Shown: piece by piece, positions 1 to 9,318 of the stretch
Layout: every line of letters begins with the position of its first letter
Numbering within the stretch: position 1 is the first letter of the stretch
The notes under the pieces: generated by a model
What the model was told of the DNA's origin: nothing
Database searches by the model: none
What the model saw: only the letters and a program-made list of their open reading frames with translations
Translations under genes and position numbers: made by a program
DNA from: Bin87 sp963665395
Lineage (GTDB): Bacteria; Chloroflexota; Dehalococcoidia; Lucifugimonadales; UBA3495
DNA: 64,000 nt
Direction: 5' to 3'
Assembly: GCA_963665395.2 (NCBI GenBank)
Contig: OY762251.1
Location: 2,170,001 to 2,234,000, forward strand

Positions 1-1098
1 CGCTGGCCCAAGGAGGGCATAGACCTGGCCGGCAAGCGCGTCGGCGTGATTGGCACCGGCGCAACTGCCGTCCAGCTCATCCCCGAAATCGCCGGCGAAG
101 TCGCCCACCTCACCGTCTTCCAGCGCACCGCCAACTACTGCGTCCCCCTGCGCAACTCCCTCATCGACCGGGAGACCCAGGACTACATCAAGTCCCACTA
201 CCCCGAAATCTTTGAGCAGTGCCTCGCTACCCCCGGCTCCTTCATGCACGAGTTCGACACCCGTTCCGCCCTGGCCGTCTCCGAAGGGGAGAAGCTGGAA
301 CAGTACGAACGCCTCTGGGCCGAACCCGGCTTCAAGAAGTGGCTGTCCAACTTCTACGACATCATGATGCCCGGCGCGGCCAACGAGGACTACGCCGAGT
401 TCGTCCGCAACAAGATCCGCGAGCGCGTCCACGACCCCGAAGTCGCCGAAATGCTGGTTCCCAAAAACCATATGTTCGGCTCCAAGCGTCTGCCCTGTGA
501 AACCGGCTACTATGAGGTGTACAACCGGGACAACGTCCTGCTGGTGGACGTCCGCGCCGACCCCATCGCCCGCCTGAACCCCCGCGGCATCGAGCTTGAG
601 AGCGGCCGCCAGTTCGACTTTGACGTCATCATCTTCGCCACCGGCTACGACGCCGTCACCGGCCCCCTCAACCTGATCCACATCGAGGGTATCGGCGGCG
701 AGGTCCTCAAGGAGAAGTTCGCCAACGGCCCGCGCGCCTACATGGGAATGTCCAGCTACGGCTACCCCAACCTTTTCACCGTCAACGCCGCCTCGGTAGG
801 CAACTTCCCCCGCTCCGCCGAGCCGCTGGTGGAATGGGTCACCGACGCTATCGCCCATGTCCGTGACAGCGGCAACCGCCGCATCATGGCCACGCCCGAG
901 GCCGAGGAAGACTGGGTACAGCACATGAAGGAGGGCGGCGAGAATATCCTCCGCACCCAGGCCGATTCCTGGTTCGTCGGCGCCAACATCCCCGGCAAAG
1001 CCCGCGTCCTCCTCACCGCCCCTGACACCGCCCCGGCCATGCGCGCCAAGCGCGCCGAGGTCGTCGCCAACGGCTACGAGGGCTACACCCTGGATTAG
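1..1098 (+). CDS. Flavin-containing / Baeyer-Villiger-like monooxygenase, 5' truncated by window edge
   Basis: The reading frame is open from base 1, so the N-terminal FAD-binding part lies outside the window. The visible 365 residues begin with an Arg-Trp-Pro that fits the end of the Baeyer-Villiger fingerprint (FxGxxxHxxxW). Next comes the second dinucleotide-binding motif GVIGTGATA (visible residues 15-23), which binds NADPH in this family. An FATGYD motif near residue 213 is the usual C-terminal ATG signature of flavin monooxygenases. Family members insert oxygen next to a ketone or oxidise heteroatoms using FAD and NADPH; the substrate cannot be told. It ends about 30 bases before a palindromic repeat. 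Family confidence is high, substrate unknown. Confidence 0.85.
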   Translation, partial: RWPKEGIDLAGKRVGVIGTGATAVQLIPEIAGEVAHLTVFQRTANYCVPLRNSLIDRETQDYIKSHYPEIFEQCLATPGSFMHEFDTRSALAVSEGEKLEQYERLWAEPGFKKWLSNFYDIMMPGAANEDYAEFVRNKIRERVHDPEVAEMLVPKNHMFGSKRLPCETGYYEVYNRDNVLLVDVRADPIARLNPRGIELESGRQFDFDVIIFATGYDAVTGPLNLIHIEGIGGEVLKEKFANGPRAYMGMSSYGYPNLFTVNAASVGNFPRSAEPLVEWVTDAIAHVRDSGNRRIMATPEAEEDWVQHMKEGGENILRTQADSWFVGANIPGKARVLLTAPDTAPAMRAKRAEVVANGYEGYTLD

Positions 1099-1127
1099 GC
1101 CAGCGAAACCACCCCGCAGTTGCCGTA

Positions 1128-1150
1128 GGGGCAACCCTTGTGGTTGCCCC
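1128..1150. repeat. Palindromic intergenic repeat (GGGGCAACC arms)
   Basis: Arms GGGGCAACC (1128-1136) and GGTTGCCCC (1142-1150) are perfect complements around a 5-base loop. The same unit with one mismatch lies inside an MFS gene at 20773-20795. It could act as a terminator-like hairpin for the monooxygenase gene, but no T-run follows. Confidence 0.8.
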
Positions 1151-1220
1151 GATGCGGCAGGGCAAATTGGTTGAAGGCTGGCGTCATGCGACGATAGTCG
1201 CGCCGCTTGAGGCCCGGCGG

Positions 1221-4200
1221 ATGTTTGATACGACGCTGAAAAAGAAGCGTGTCATCGGCATCGTGCTGCTGGCCGTGATTTTGGGCCTGTTCCTGGCCTT
1301 CAACCGTATCCCCAAGCTGGATACGGTTCAGGAAGACTTGGCCGCCGTCAACGCCCCCCAGACCGAGTGCTTCCAGGGCTTCTGCATCGACCGCGAACCC
1401 GAAACCGGGTTCTTCGAACGCTGGTGGGACTTTTCCCTCAGCTACCTCAGGCTGGTTGCCCTGGGAATGACCTTCGCCTTTCTTGCGGCCGGCATCACGG
1501 AAGTGTTCCTGTTTCCCCGGGATCAAGGCTCCCGTTTCACCGGCGGGGGTCTCAAGGGCGTACTGCGCGGGTTCGCCGTCGGCTCCTCCATGAACCTGTG
1601 CTCCGCCTGCATCGTGCCCATCGCCTCGGCCTTCCGACGCCGGGGCGCGCCCGTGGAAACCGCCATCGCCATCACCCAGGGGTCTTCCACCCTGAACATA
1701 CCGGCCCTGGTGATGGCCGCGCTGGTGTTCACCCCCATGCTCGCCAGTACCCGTATCGCCGTCAGCGTCGTGGGCGTGTTGCTGCTGGGGCCGTTGGTGG
1801 CCCTGATCATCCGGCGTCGCGTTCCCATCGCCGACATCTTCCGGTACGGAACGGTTGCAGAGGAAAGCGGCCCGAACACCTGGCGGGACACCCTGACGAC
1901 CGGGTTGAAGGACTGGCTCAAGGCCAGCCTCCGTTACCTGTGGCGTTTGGGCCCGGCCATGATATTGGCCGGGTTCGCCGGCGGCCTGGTTATCCAGTGG
2001 CTGACGCCGGACACCGTCGCCGCCTACCTGGGCAACAACGTCTCGGGCATCGTGGTGGCCGCCACCTTCGGCATCCTCATTAACGTGCCCCTGCTGTTCG
2101 AGATACCTCTGGTGGCCGTGCTGCTGCTGGTGGGCATGGGCAGCGCCCCCGCGGCGGCGCTGTTGTTCGGCGCGGCCGCCGGCGGCCCGTTCACCTTCTG
2201 GGGGCTGGCGCGAGTCATGCCCAAAAAGGCGGTGGCCGCCTTCGCCGCCGGCACTTGGTCCTTGAGCATGGTCGCCGGCGCCGGCCTGCTCTTCATCGGC
2301 CCCTTCTTCCTGAACGACTCCGATTCCCGCATCCTCTTCCGCTCCGACCGGGACGGCGACTTTGAGATTTACTCCATCAAGACTGACGGCTCCGACCTGC
2401 GAAAACTAACCAACAACGCCGCCTACGACGACTTTCCCGCCTGGTCCCCCGACGGCAAGAAAATCGCCTTCGTATCCGACCGGCACGGCCACCCGGAAAT
2501 CAACGTGATGAACCCCGACGGCTCCCGCCTGCGCCGCCTGACCACCGGATCTGGGAACGGAGACCACGGCCCGGTCAACGCCTATCCCGCCTGGTCACCC
2601 GACGGCCGCAAAATTGCCTACGCCTCGGAGCGTGACGGCAACCGGGAGATCTACGTCATGGACGCCAACGGCTCCAACCCGGTTAACCTGACCAACCATC
2701 CGGGCTACGACGCCTCTCCCTCGTGGTCCCCCGACGGCCGGCGCATCCTTTTCAACACCCGGCGCGATGGCAACCTGGAAATCTACGTGATGGACGCCGA
2801 CGGCTCCAACCAGACCCGCCTCACCAAAACCGCCACCAGCGACGAGTTTCCCGCCTGGTCCCCCGACGGTTCCCGCATCGCCTTCTCCTCCGACTGGGGC
2901 GGCCGGCGCTCCATTTATCTTATGAACGCCGACGGCTCCAACCGCGTGCGCCTGACTCCCGACGCCTTCAAGGACTACTGGCCGGCCTGGTCCCCCGACG
3001 GCGCGAAGATTGTCTTCACCAGCGACCGCTATGGCAACGAAGAGCTCATGGTGATGAACGCCGACGGATCTCACCAAACCAATTTCAGCGCCAGTCCCGC
3101 CAACGACGTCGGGCCGGCCTGGGGCCCCGGCCAGCTCCCGGCCGCCGCTTCGCCGGGGCTGGAAATCCTGACCTTGGACCCGCCCGCTGCCGCCACTCCG
3201 GGAAACAGCCTGGTAACCATCGCCGGCACGGGTTTTGTGGAAGACAGCCGCGTAACCATCGGCGGCGTCGCGGCCCAGGTGGTGGAGTTCCTCGACTCCC
3301 ACACCATCACCATCGCCGCGCCGCCGCATCCGGCCGGCGTGGCGGACGTGGCGGTCACCAACCCCGACGGGAGTTCCAGCGCGTTGCCGGGCGGTTTCCG
3401 CTACCACCGACCCTATTTCACCGACGTGTCCGAAGCGGCCGGCGTTGACTTCCAGCACTACCGCGACCCCACGGACCGCATACCCCTGGGCGCCGGCGTG
3501 GTCGTGTTTGACTACAACGGCGACGGCCGGCCCGACATCTTTGTGGCCCGCACCGAGGACACCAGCGACGTGATCTCCGATGAAGACGTCACCAACGCCC
3601 TGTACCGCAACAACGGCGATGGAACTTTCACCGACGTGGCCGAGGCGGCCGGCGTCGCCACTCTGGAGGGCAAAACCCTCGGCGGGTGCGCCGCCGACTA
3701 CGACAACGACGGCGACCGCGACCTCTTTGTGACGAATTGGGGCCACAGCAAACTCTTCCGCAACAACGGCGCGGGAGTTTTCACAGACGTCACCGGCCAA
3801 GCCGGCCTGGGCGACCCGGACGCCAGCTACCGTTCCATGGGCTGCGCCTGGGGCGACTATGACCGCGATGGATTCCTCGATTTCGTGGTGGTGCGCCACA
3901 TGGCGGAGGATGACCCGGAAGCCTTCAACCTCCGCTTCTACGCCTACGCCGTCCGGCCCCTGGCCCTGTTCCACAACGATGGGGACGGAACCTTTACCGA
4001 GGTTACGCACCTCCTCGGCGACACCACCGCGCCCAGCGGATCCCCGGGCCAGTACGGCAACCTGTGGGGCGCCGGCTTTCAACCGGGTTGGGTGGATTTC
4101 GACAACGACGGCGATTCCGACCTCTACGTAGTCAACGACTTCGGCAAGGACATTCAGCCCAACGTCCTCTGGCGCAACGACGGGCCAACCAAAGACGGCG

Positions 4201-5006
4201 CTTGGCGCTTCGAGGACATCTCCCAACCCTCCGGGGCCGACGCGGCCATGTTCGGCATGGGCCTGGCCGTCGGCGACTACGACCGGGACGGCGACTTCGA
4301 CTTCTACGTCACCAACATCGAGGACAACGTGCTGCTGCGCAACGACGGCGACGGCAACGCCTTCACCGAAACCGCCGCCACCGCCGGCGCGGGTAAGGGA
4401 GTGTTCCAAAGACAGCAGCGGGTGAGCTGGGGCACGGTGTTCTTCGACTACGACAACGACGGCTGGGAAGACCTCTACGTCGCCAGCGGCTACCTGGACA
4501 GCGACCCCTTCACCAACCACCGGGAACAGCCCAACCTGCTGCTCCGCAACACCGGCCAGGCGTCCTTTGACGACGTATCATCAGTGAGCGGCGCCGACGA
4601 CCGGGGCGTGGGCCGGGGCGTCGCCTACGCTGATTTCGACGGCGACGGCTGCCTGGACCTGTACGTGGCCAACCTGGGACTGGCCGGAGAAGGTCCCCAA
4701 TCGGCGAAACTCTTTCGCAACAGCTGCGCCTGGGGCGGCAACTGGCTCACCATCGCAACCCAGGGAACCGTGAGCAACCGCGACGGCATCGGCGCCAGGA
4801 TCGCCGTATCCGCCGGCGGACGCGCCCAAATCCGGGAGATTGCGGCCGGCTCCAGCAGCCAGGGCCAGAATATGCTGCCGGCTCACTTCGGCCTGGGCAA
4901 CGCCGACCGGGTGGACTCCGTGGTGGTGTGGTGGCCCAGCGGAATCGTCCAGACGCTGAGAGACGTTCCGGTCAATCAACGATTGACCGTGAACGAACCC
5001 CCCTGA
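1221..5006 (+). CDS. DUF318/ArsP-type permease fused to TolB-like propeller, IPT/TIG, FG-GAP repeats and ASPIC/UnbV domain
   Basis: A single frame encodes about 1261 residues. Residues 1-365 are a multi-pass permease of the DUF318 (ArsP/SO_0444) type, with NLCSACIVP near residue 125 and a GAP motif after it. Residues about 369-637 hold six TolB/WD40-like repeats (SPDGxxIxFxSDRxG, IYVMNADGSN). About 647-728 is an IPT/TIG fold. About 734-1167 has seven FG-GAP/VCBS repeats with D-x-D/N-x-DG calcium loops such as DYDNDGDRDL. The last 85 residues match the ASPIC/UnbV domain (CRTAC1 family). ATG 1221 is chosen because an upstream GTG at 1140 lies inside a palindromic repeat. The permease family exports metals or organoarsenicals; the large C-terminal part is predicted extracytoplasmic. 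The fusion is unusual. Confidence 0.85.
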   Translation: MFDTTLKKKRVIGIVLLAVILGLFLAFNRIPKLDTVQEDLAAVNAPQTECFQGFCIDREPETGFFERWWDFSLSYLRLVALGMTFAFLAAGITEVFLFPRDQGSRFTGGGLKGVLRGFAVGSSMNLCSACIVPIASAFRRRGAPVETAIAITQGSSTLNIPALVMAALVFTPMLASTRIAVSVVGVLLLGPLVALIIRRRVPIADIFRYGTVAEESGPNTWRDTLTTGLKDWLKASLRYLWRLGPAMILAGFAGGLVIQWLTPDTVAAYLGNNVSGIVVAATFGILINVPLLFEIPLVAVLLLVGMGSAPAAALLFGAAAGGPFTFWGLARVMPKKAVAAFAAGTWSLSMVAGAGLLFIGPFFLNDSDSRILFRSDRDGDFEIYSIKTDGSDLRKLTNNAAYDDFPAWSPDGKKIAFVSDRHGHPEINVMNPDGSRLRRLTTGSGNGDHGPVNAYPAWSPDGRKIAYASERDGNREIYVMDANGSNPVNLTNHPGYDASPSWSPDGRRILFNTRRDGNLEIYVMDADGSNQTRLTKTATSDEFPAWSPDGSRIAFSSDWGGRRSIYLMNADGSNRVRLTPDAFKDYWPAWSPDGAKIVFTSDRYGNEELMVMNADGSHQTNFSASPANDVGPAWGPGQLPAAASPGLEILTLDPPAAATPGNSLVTIAGTGFVEDSRVTIGGVAAQVVEFLDSHTITIAAPPHPAGVADVAVTNPDGSSSALPGGFRYHRPYFTDVSEAAGVDFQHYRDPTDRIPLGAGVVVFDYNGDGRPDIFVARTEDTSDVISDEDVTNALYRNNGDGTFTDVAEAAGVATLEGKTLGGCAADYDNDGDRDLFVTNWGHSKLFRNNGAGVFTDVTGQAGLGDPDASYRSMGCAWGDYDRDGFLDFVVVRHMAEDDPEAFNLRFYAYAVRPLALFHNDGDGTFTEVTHLLGDTTAPSGSPGQYGNLWGAGFQPGWVDFDNDGDSDLYVVNDFGKDIQPNVLWRNDGPTKDGAWRFEDISQPSGADAAMFGMGLAVGDYDRDGDFDFYVTNIEDNVLLRNDGDGNAFTETAATAGAGKGVFQRQQRVSWGTVFFDYDNDGWEDLYVASGYLDSDPFTNHREQPNLLLRNTGQASFDDVSSVSGADDRGVGRGVAYADFDGDGCLDLYVANLGLAGEGPQSAKLFRNSCAWGGNWLTIATQGTVSNRDGIGARIAVSAGGRAQIREIAAGSSSQGQNMLPAHFGLGNADRVDSVVVWWPSGIVQTLRDVPVNQRLTVNEPP

Positions 5007-5304
5007 GTTCTTGCATTGCGTAAGTTTTAGGCGTATTTCGTAATCGCATACTGATTGTGTTGCGGTATTCTGCGTTTTTATACTGTGCGTCCAACACTAT
5101 TGACACAAGTTGCGCCGCTAGTATAAAGTCCGGCAAACCTTAAGGAATAATGGTTTGCGAGCCGCTGGCTTCGACGGCGCGCAACGTTCGACAGAGACAT
5201 GACCGACTTGCCGCCAGCCGCTCCAAACGCCACGGTTGCCAGCCGCTAGCCAGCGTTTGGGTGCAGGTTATCCGGTGGGAAAAACCGAGTTTGGAGGTCT
5301 GGTA
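5007..5304. other. Intergenic leader of ABC importer 1
   Basis: About 300 bases without a gene. It is more A/T-rich than its surroundings and holds a good sigma70-type promoter (5100-5127). Within the probable 5' leader there is an inverted repeat CCAAACGC (5223-5230) / GCGTTTGG (5253-5260). No known riboswitch class is recognised. Confidence 0.5.
5100..5127 (+). promoter_or_regulatory. Sigma70-like promoter for ABC importer 1
   Basis: Perfect -35 TTGACA (5100-5105), 16-base spacer, and -10 TATAAA (5122-5127). It lies about 180 bases upstream of the binding-protein start at 5305, leaving a long leader. Confidence 0.6.
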
Positions 5305-7161
5305 ATGAACCGTTACGGAATCAGGATACCCCCGGCGTTGCTAGGTGTGCCGGCGCTTTTGCTGCTGGCCTTTGTCATCGCCTGCGGAGGCGCCGCTGAG
5401 ACACCGGCCGCTCCCGCCCAGCCCGCCGCGCAACCGGCGCAGGATTCGCAGGCCGCCGCGCCGGCCGCGACTGAGGCTCCGGCAGCGGCGGCGCAACCCG
5501 CGGCCACGGAAGCCCCAGCGGCGGATACGATGGCCGACCAGCAGTTGCCCACGAACCAAATCATCCTGGGGTTGATTACTCCCATTGACGACACCGTGGT
5601 GCCCTGGTTGGGCGGCGTTGACTTCGTGTACCAGCACAGCCCCTTCATGGAGTACCTGGTGCAGTTGGACCCCTACGACAGCTCCTGGCAGCCCATGTTG
5701 GCCAGGTCTTGGGAGATGAACGCCACCGGCGACGAGTGGACCTTTGAGTTGCAGGAGGGCGTCCAGTTCCACCGCGGCTTCGGCGAGTTCACCGCCGAGG
5801 ACGTTGCCCACAGCTTCAAACTCACTTGCCAGAAGGGCACCCGCGCCAGCTACAAGGGCGGCATCTGCAACGTGGACAACGTGGAGATCATCGATCCCTA
5901 CAGCATCAAGGTCCACATGAAAAAGCCCTCGGCCGAGTACCTGTTCTACGCTGCCGAGGCCGCGGGCAACATGATTTACAGCAAGGCTCAGTGCGACCAG
6001 AACGGCGGGTTCGATGATGCTGAGAACATCGCCAGCGAGGGCTGCACCAACGCCTACTACGAGAACCTTGCCGGCACTGGCCCCTACCAGTACGAAGGCC
6101 GAACCCCTGAAGTCCACGTGGACTACTCCCTGGCCTTCCCCGATGGCCACTGGCGGCATGACCCGGTCTATCCCGAAATGCGCAACACCTGGGTGCTGGA
6201 AGAGTCCACCCGCCTGGCCCAGTTCCGCGCCGGTGAGACCCACATGACCGAGGTCAACCGCGACCTGGGCGACAAACTGACCGAGGAAGGCTTCTTGATT
6301 ATCCCCAGCAGAGGCCCCGCCCAGCAGACGGCCTTCCGCTTCGGTGGTATGTTCTACGCCGACGCCGAGAACTATGACCCTAACTTCCCGGTGACCGCTC
6401 CCGGCGAAAGGGGAGTCATGGTTCGCAAGGCCCTGAACAAAGCCGTGGACCGGGAAACCTTCAAGGCGGAACTGTACAAAGGCCGCGTTTGGGACTCCAA
6501 AGTCCATGCCTTCCATCCCACGCTGACGGCCTGGAGTGACCAGTGGGATGCGGATTGGGAGGAGGAGTACGGCTACGACCTGGAAGCCTCCAAGCAGCTT
6601 CTGGCTGAAGCCGGCTACCCCGACGGGTTCAAGATTACCGTTCCCATGTACCCCTTCCCCGGCGCGCCGGAACTCCCCCAGATCGCCCAGTTCATGCAAC
6701 TGGCCTGGGCCGAGATCGGAGTGGAACTGGAACTGCGCGACGAGGACCGCGCCGCCGTGGTGGCCCGCCGCCGCAACAAGGCCAACCACGAGACGGCTCT
6801 CGCCACCACCCCCTCCTTCAAGGCCGTAGAAGCCCAGATAATGCTGTTCAACACCCACCGGGATGACGGCGGCGTGGTCTTCATGTACGAGACCCAGGAG
6901 TTGCGGGACCTGTATCACAAGTTGCAGGTAACCGTGGATCCGGTGGAACGGGAAAAGGTGCTGATCGACATCGGGAACATCAAGTTCTACGAACACGAAT
7001 GGATACCGCTCTTCTGGGTGCCCATCGAGACTATCGTTGACCCCAAGTTCATCTGCTCCTGGCCCTTCCCCGGCTGGGAGGGCGGCGACCTGGGCAGCAA
7101 CGAGTTGATTGAGGCTCCCCCCTGCGATCCGGACAATTCACCAAGGGGGATCCCCCAATAG
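5305..7161 (+). CDS. ABC transporter substrate-binding lipoprotein, family 5 (dipeptide/oligopeptide type), importer 1
   Basis: Binds a peptide-like or other solute outside the membrane and delivers it to the permeases encoded downstream. ATG 5305 is preceded by GGAGG at proper spacing. The first 27 residues form a lipoprotein signal with lipobox VIAC (Cys27). An Ala/Pro/Thr-rich tether of about 60 residues follows, as in many Chloroflexi binding proteins, then a full SBP_bac_5 domain (for example WTFELQEGVQFHRGFG and LAEAGYPDG). Length 618 aa is normal for the family. It is followed by two permease genes but no ATPase. The ligand is unknown. Confidence 0.9.
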   Translation: MNRYGIRIPPALLGVPALLLLAFVIACGGAAETPAAPAQPAAQPAQDSQAAAPAATEAPAAAAQPAATEAPAADTMADQQLPTNQIILGLITPIDDTVVPWLGGVDFVYQHSPFMEYLVQLDPYDSSWQPMLARSWEMNATGDEWTFELQEGVQFHRGFGEFTAEDVAHSFKLTCQKGTRASYKGGICNVDNVEIIDPYSIKVHMKKPSAEYLFYAAEAAGNMIYSKAQCDQNGGFDDAENIASEGCTNAYYENLAGTGPYQYEGRTPEVHVDYSLAFPDGHWRHDPVYPEMRNTWVLEESTRLAQFRAGETHMTEVNRDLGDKLTEEGFLIIPSRGPAQQTAFRFGGMFYADAENYDPNFPVTAPGERGVMVRKALNKAVDRETFKAELYKGRVWDSKVHAFHPTLTAWSDQWDADWEEEYGYDLEASKQLLAEAGYPDGFKITVPMYPFPGAPELPQIAQFMQLAWAEIGVELELRDEDRAAVVARRRNKANHETALATTPSFKAVEAQIMLFNTHRDDGGVVFMYETQELRDLYHKLQVTVDPVEREKVLIDIGNIKFYEHEWIPLFWVPIETIVDPKFICSWPFPGWEGGDLGSNELIEAPPCDPDNSPRGIPQ

Positions 7162-7234
7162 AAGCGGCAACGAGCTGGTCGAGGCTTGTCCCCTGCTGTT
7201 CATCGTCTCGGTCACATTGTGACGCGGTTTGAAA

Positions 7235-7270
7235 GCGCCGCGACTGCTGGGCAACCAACAGTCGCGGTGC
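7235..7270 (+). promoter_or_regulatory. Stem-loop between binding-protein and permease genes
   Basis: GCGCCGCGACTG (7235-7246) pairs with CAGTCGCGGTGC (7259-7270) at 11 of 12 positions around a 12-base loop. In this position such a hairpin typically stabilises or attenuates the transcript so that binding protein exceeds permease. A short palindrome TCACATTGTGA lies just upstream (7212-7222). Confidence 0.45.
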
Positions 7271-7316
7271 CTGAATCGCCAACAGCAACGGTTTAGCCCC
7301 GGGTTAGGAGTCAAGG

Positions 7317-8237
7317 ATGCAGCGCTACATCATTTTGCGTGTCCTCCAGGCCCTTCTGGTCCTGGTGGTGGTGAGCGTGGTGGCCTTCGCCCTGGGCCAT
7401 GCCGGCGGCAACCCCCTGGACGCCATCCTGCCGGACGACGCCGACGCCACGGTCCGGGCCGACCTGGAAGAGTTCTGGGGCATCAACAAGCCGTTGCACG
7501 AACAGTACTTCACCTACGTCTGGAATGCCGTCCGGGGCGACTTTGGCAACTCCTTCAAGTACCCGCAGTTCTCGGTGGCCCACCTCATCAAGGACCGTTT
7601 CGTCGCCACCATCCAGTTGGCCGGCGCCGGCATCCTGGTCGCCGTGGTTATCGGTCTGCCCATTGGAGTGCTGACGGCGACCTACCGCGACAGCATCTTT
7701 GACTGGACGGGCAAAGTCGTAGCCCTGCTCGGACAGTCCCTCCCCGTTTTCTGGCTGGGCATCGTCCTCATGTGGATTTTCGCCGTGCAACTGGACTGGT
7801 TCCCCACCTCCGGCAAGGGCGGTATCAGGAACCTGATCCTGCCGGCCATCGCCATCGGGTGGTTCCAGGTGGCGGCCATGCTCCGCCTCGTCCGCTCCTC
7901 CATGCTGGACGTGCTGGACAGCGAGTACGTGAAACTCGCCCGCATCAAGGGCCTGCCGGAGCGCAAGATAATCTGGAAGCACTGCCTGCGCAACGCCTCC
8001 ATCGCGCCGCTGACCTACTTCGCCATCACGCTGGGCTCGCTGATGGTCGGCTCCGTTTCCATCGAAACGGTTTTCCAGTGGCCCGGCCTGGGGTTCCTGC
8101 TGTTCAACGCGGCGCGTTCCAGCGACTACGCTTTGCTCCAGGGCATCATGCTGACCTTCACCAGCATCTACATCATCGCCAATCTGCTGGTGGACATCGC
8201 CTATGCCTACCTGGACCCGCGCATCCGGTACACCTAA
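7317..8237 (+). CDS. ABC transporter permease, DppB/OppB type, importer 1
   Basis: An inner-membrane channel subunit of a dipeptide/oligopeptide-type importer. The protein has 306 residues with an N-terminal membrane segment, a periplasmic region carrying the DppB-type FWGINKPLHEQY stretch, and five further membrane spans. The cytoplasmic EAA loop that docks the ATPase is seen near residue 202 (YVKLARIKGL). The C-terminus YAYLDPRIRY is characteristic of DppB proteins. ATG 7317 has an AGGAG just upstream. It pairs with the DppC-type gene 31 bases downstream. No ATPase gene follows before an intergenic palindrome. Confidence 0.92.
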   Translation: MQRYIILRVLQALLVLVVVSVVAFALGHAGGNPLDAILPDDADATVRADLEEFWGINKPLHEQYFTYVWNAVRGDFGNSFKYPQFSVAHLIKDRFVATIQLAGAGILVAVVIGLPIGVLTATYRDSIFDWTGKVVALLGQSLPVFWLGIVLMWIFAVQLDWFPTSGKGGIRNLILPAIAIGWFQVAAMLRLVRSSMLDVLDSEYVKLARIKGLPERKIIWKHCLRNASIAPLTYFAITLGSLMVGSVSIETVFQWPGLGFLLFNAARSSDYALLQGIMLTFTSIYIIANLLVDIAYAYLDPRIRYT

Positions 8238-8268
8238 CGCCAAGAGGGCTTAAGCGAGGACAACCGCC

Positions 8269-9150
8269 ATGGCCGTAGCGCTACCAGAAATCAGCAGCCC
8301 ACGTCCGCCGGTCGCCAGAATCGGCCACATCGCCCGCGAGGCATTCCGCTACCCGATAATTCCGGTGGCGGTCCTGGTGATAGTCCTGCTTATCCCGGCC
8401 CTCGCCGCCAACTGGCTGGCTCCCTACGACCCGCTGAAAGGCGACATGACGAATCGCTTCGCGGAACCGTCGGCGCAGCACTGGTTCGGCACCGACGACA
8501 TCGGGCGGGACGTGCTCAGTCGGGTTATGCACGGCGCCCGCGTTTCGATGTTGGTGGCCAGCGTGGCCATACTCATATCGGGATTGATTGGCACGTCTTT
8601 CGGCATTGTGTCCGCCTTTTACGGCGGCTGGGCCGACAACCTCATGATGCGTCTGGTGGACATCTCCCTATCCCTGCCCATCATCGTGGTGGCGATTGTG
8701 GTCGCCGCCATGGCGGGGCCCAGCATAGAGATACTGATTGCCGTGCTGGTGTTGAGCCAATGGTCCCGCTATGCTCGGCTGGTTCGCGGCGAAGCGTTGA
8801 CCATCCGGGCGCAGGACTACATCTCCCGGGCCCGGGTGGCCGGAGCGTCCAACTTCCGGATCATGCTCCGCTACATCTTCCCCAACATCTTCAACACCGT
8901 AGTGGTTCTGGCCACCCTGCAAGTCGGTTTCGTCATCGTGCTGGAGGCGACCCTCAGCTTCCTGGGCGCCGGCATCTCCCGGCCCACGCCGGCCTGGGGC
9001 GTGATGGTAGCCGACGGGCGTTCGTTCGTGACCGATGCCTGGTGGCTGTCCTTCTTCCCCGGCCTGGCCATCCTGCTCACCGTGCTGTCCATGAACCTGC
9101 TGGGCGACTGGCTGCGCGACAAGCTGGACCCGAAGCAGCGGAACCTGTAA
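8269..9150 (+). CDS. ABC transporter permease, DppC/OppC type, importer 1
   Basis: Second channel subunit of importer 1, 293 residues. It starts with a cytoplasmic N-terminal tail and one membrane helix. The DppC signature HWFGTDDIGRDVLSRVMHGAR follows, here split by the usual GTD-GRD pattern. The EAA loop is near residue 183 (YISRARVAGA). The C-terminal NLLGDWLRDKLDPK is typical of the family. The gene is the last of the cluster and is followed by a 28-base perfect palindrome. The nucleotide-binding subunits must come from elsewhere. Confidence 0.92.
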   Translation: MAVALPEISSPRPPVARIGHIAREAFRYPIIPVAVLVIVLLIPALAANWLAPYDPLKGDMTNRFAEPSAQHWFGTDDIGRDVLSRVMHGARVSMLVASVAILISGLIGTSFGIVSAFYGGWADNLMMRLVDISLSLPIIVVAIVVAAMAGPSIEILIAVLVLSQWSRYARLVRGEALTIRAQDYISRARVAGASNFRIMLRYIFPNIFNTVVVLATLQVGFVIVLEATLSFLGAGISRPTPAWGVMVADGRSFVTDAWWLSFFPGLAILLTVLSMNLLGDWLRDKLDPKQRNL

Positions 9151-9183
9151 TACCAGATTGGCAGCAGCACACGGTTTTCGGTT

Positions 9184-9211
9184 GTAGGGGCGAATAATTA
9201 TTCGCCCCTAC
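9184..9211. repeat. Perfect 28-base palindrome, copy 1
   Basis: The half-site GTAGGGGCGAATAA is followed directly by its exact reverse complement. An identical 28-base copy lies at 46824-46851. It sits just downstream of a transcription unit, so a terminator role is possible. Confidence 0.9.
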
Positions 9212-9318
9212 GCACACCTGCAAAAGGTTCTCATCGAACCAACCGCCTGAACTGCCACGCCGCTGCGGCGATCTTCCCATGATTGCCCCACCCGCCAAAA
9301 CCGGGTAACCTGCCACCG

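Noticed and set aside
1140..1220. Extended N-terminus of the permease fusion from GTG 1140
   Set aside because: The added residues are encoded by a palindromic repeat and are unlike the family; ATG 1221 leads directly into the first membrane helix.
2595..4520. Long open frame on the minus strand, 641 codons
   Set aside because: It lies opposite the FG-GAP/TolB part of the fusion protein, is very Val/Gly/Ala-rich, and has no family-like segments; it reflects codon bias of the real gene.
5007..5304. Possible riboswitch in the leader of importer 1
   Set aside because: Only one 8-bp inverted repeat is seen and no known aptamer core.
5341..6996. Long minus-strand open frame opposite the binding-protein gene
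   Set aside because: The plus strand encodes a clear SBP_bac_5 protein with signal and ribosome site; the minus frame is a shadow.
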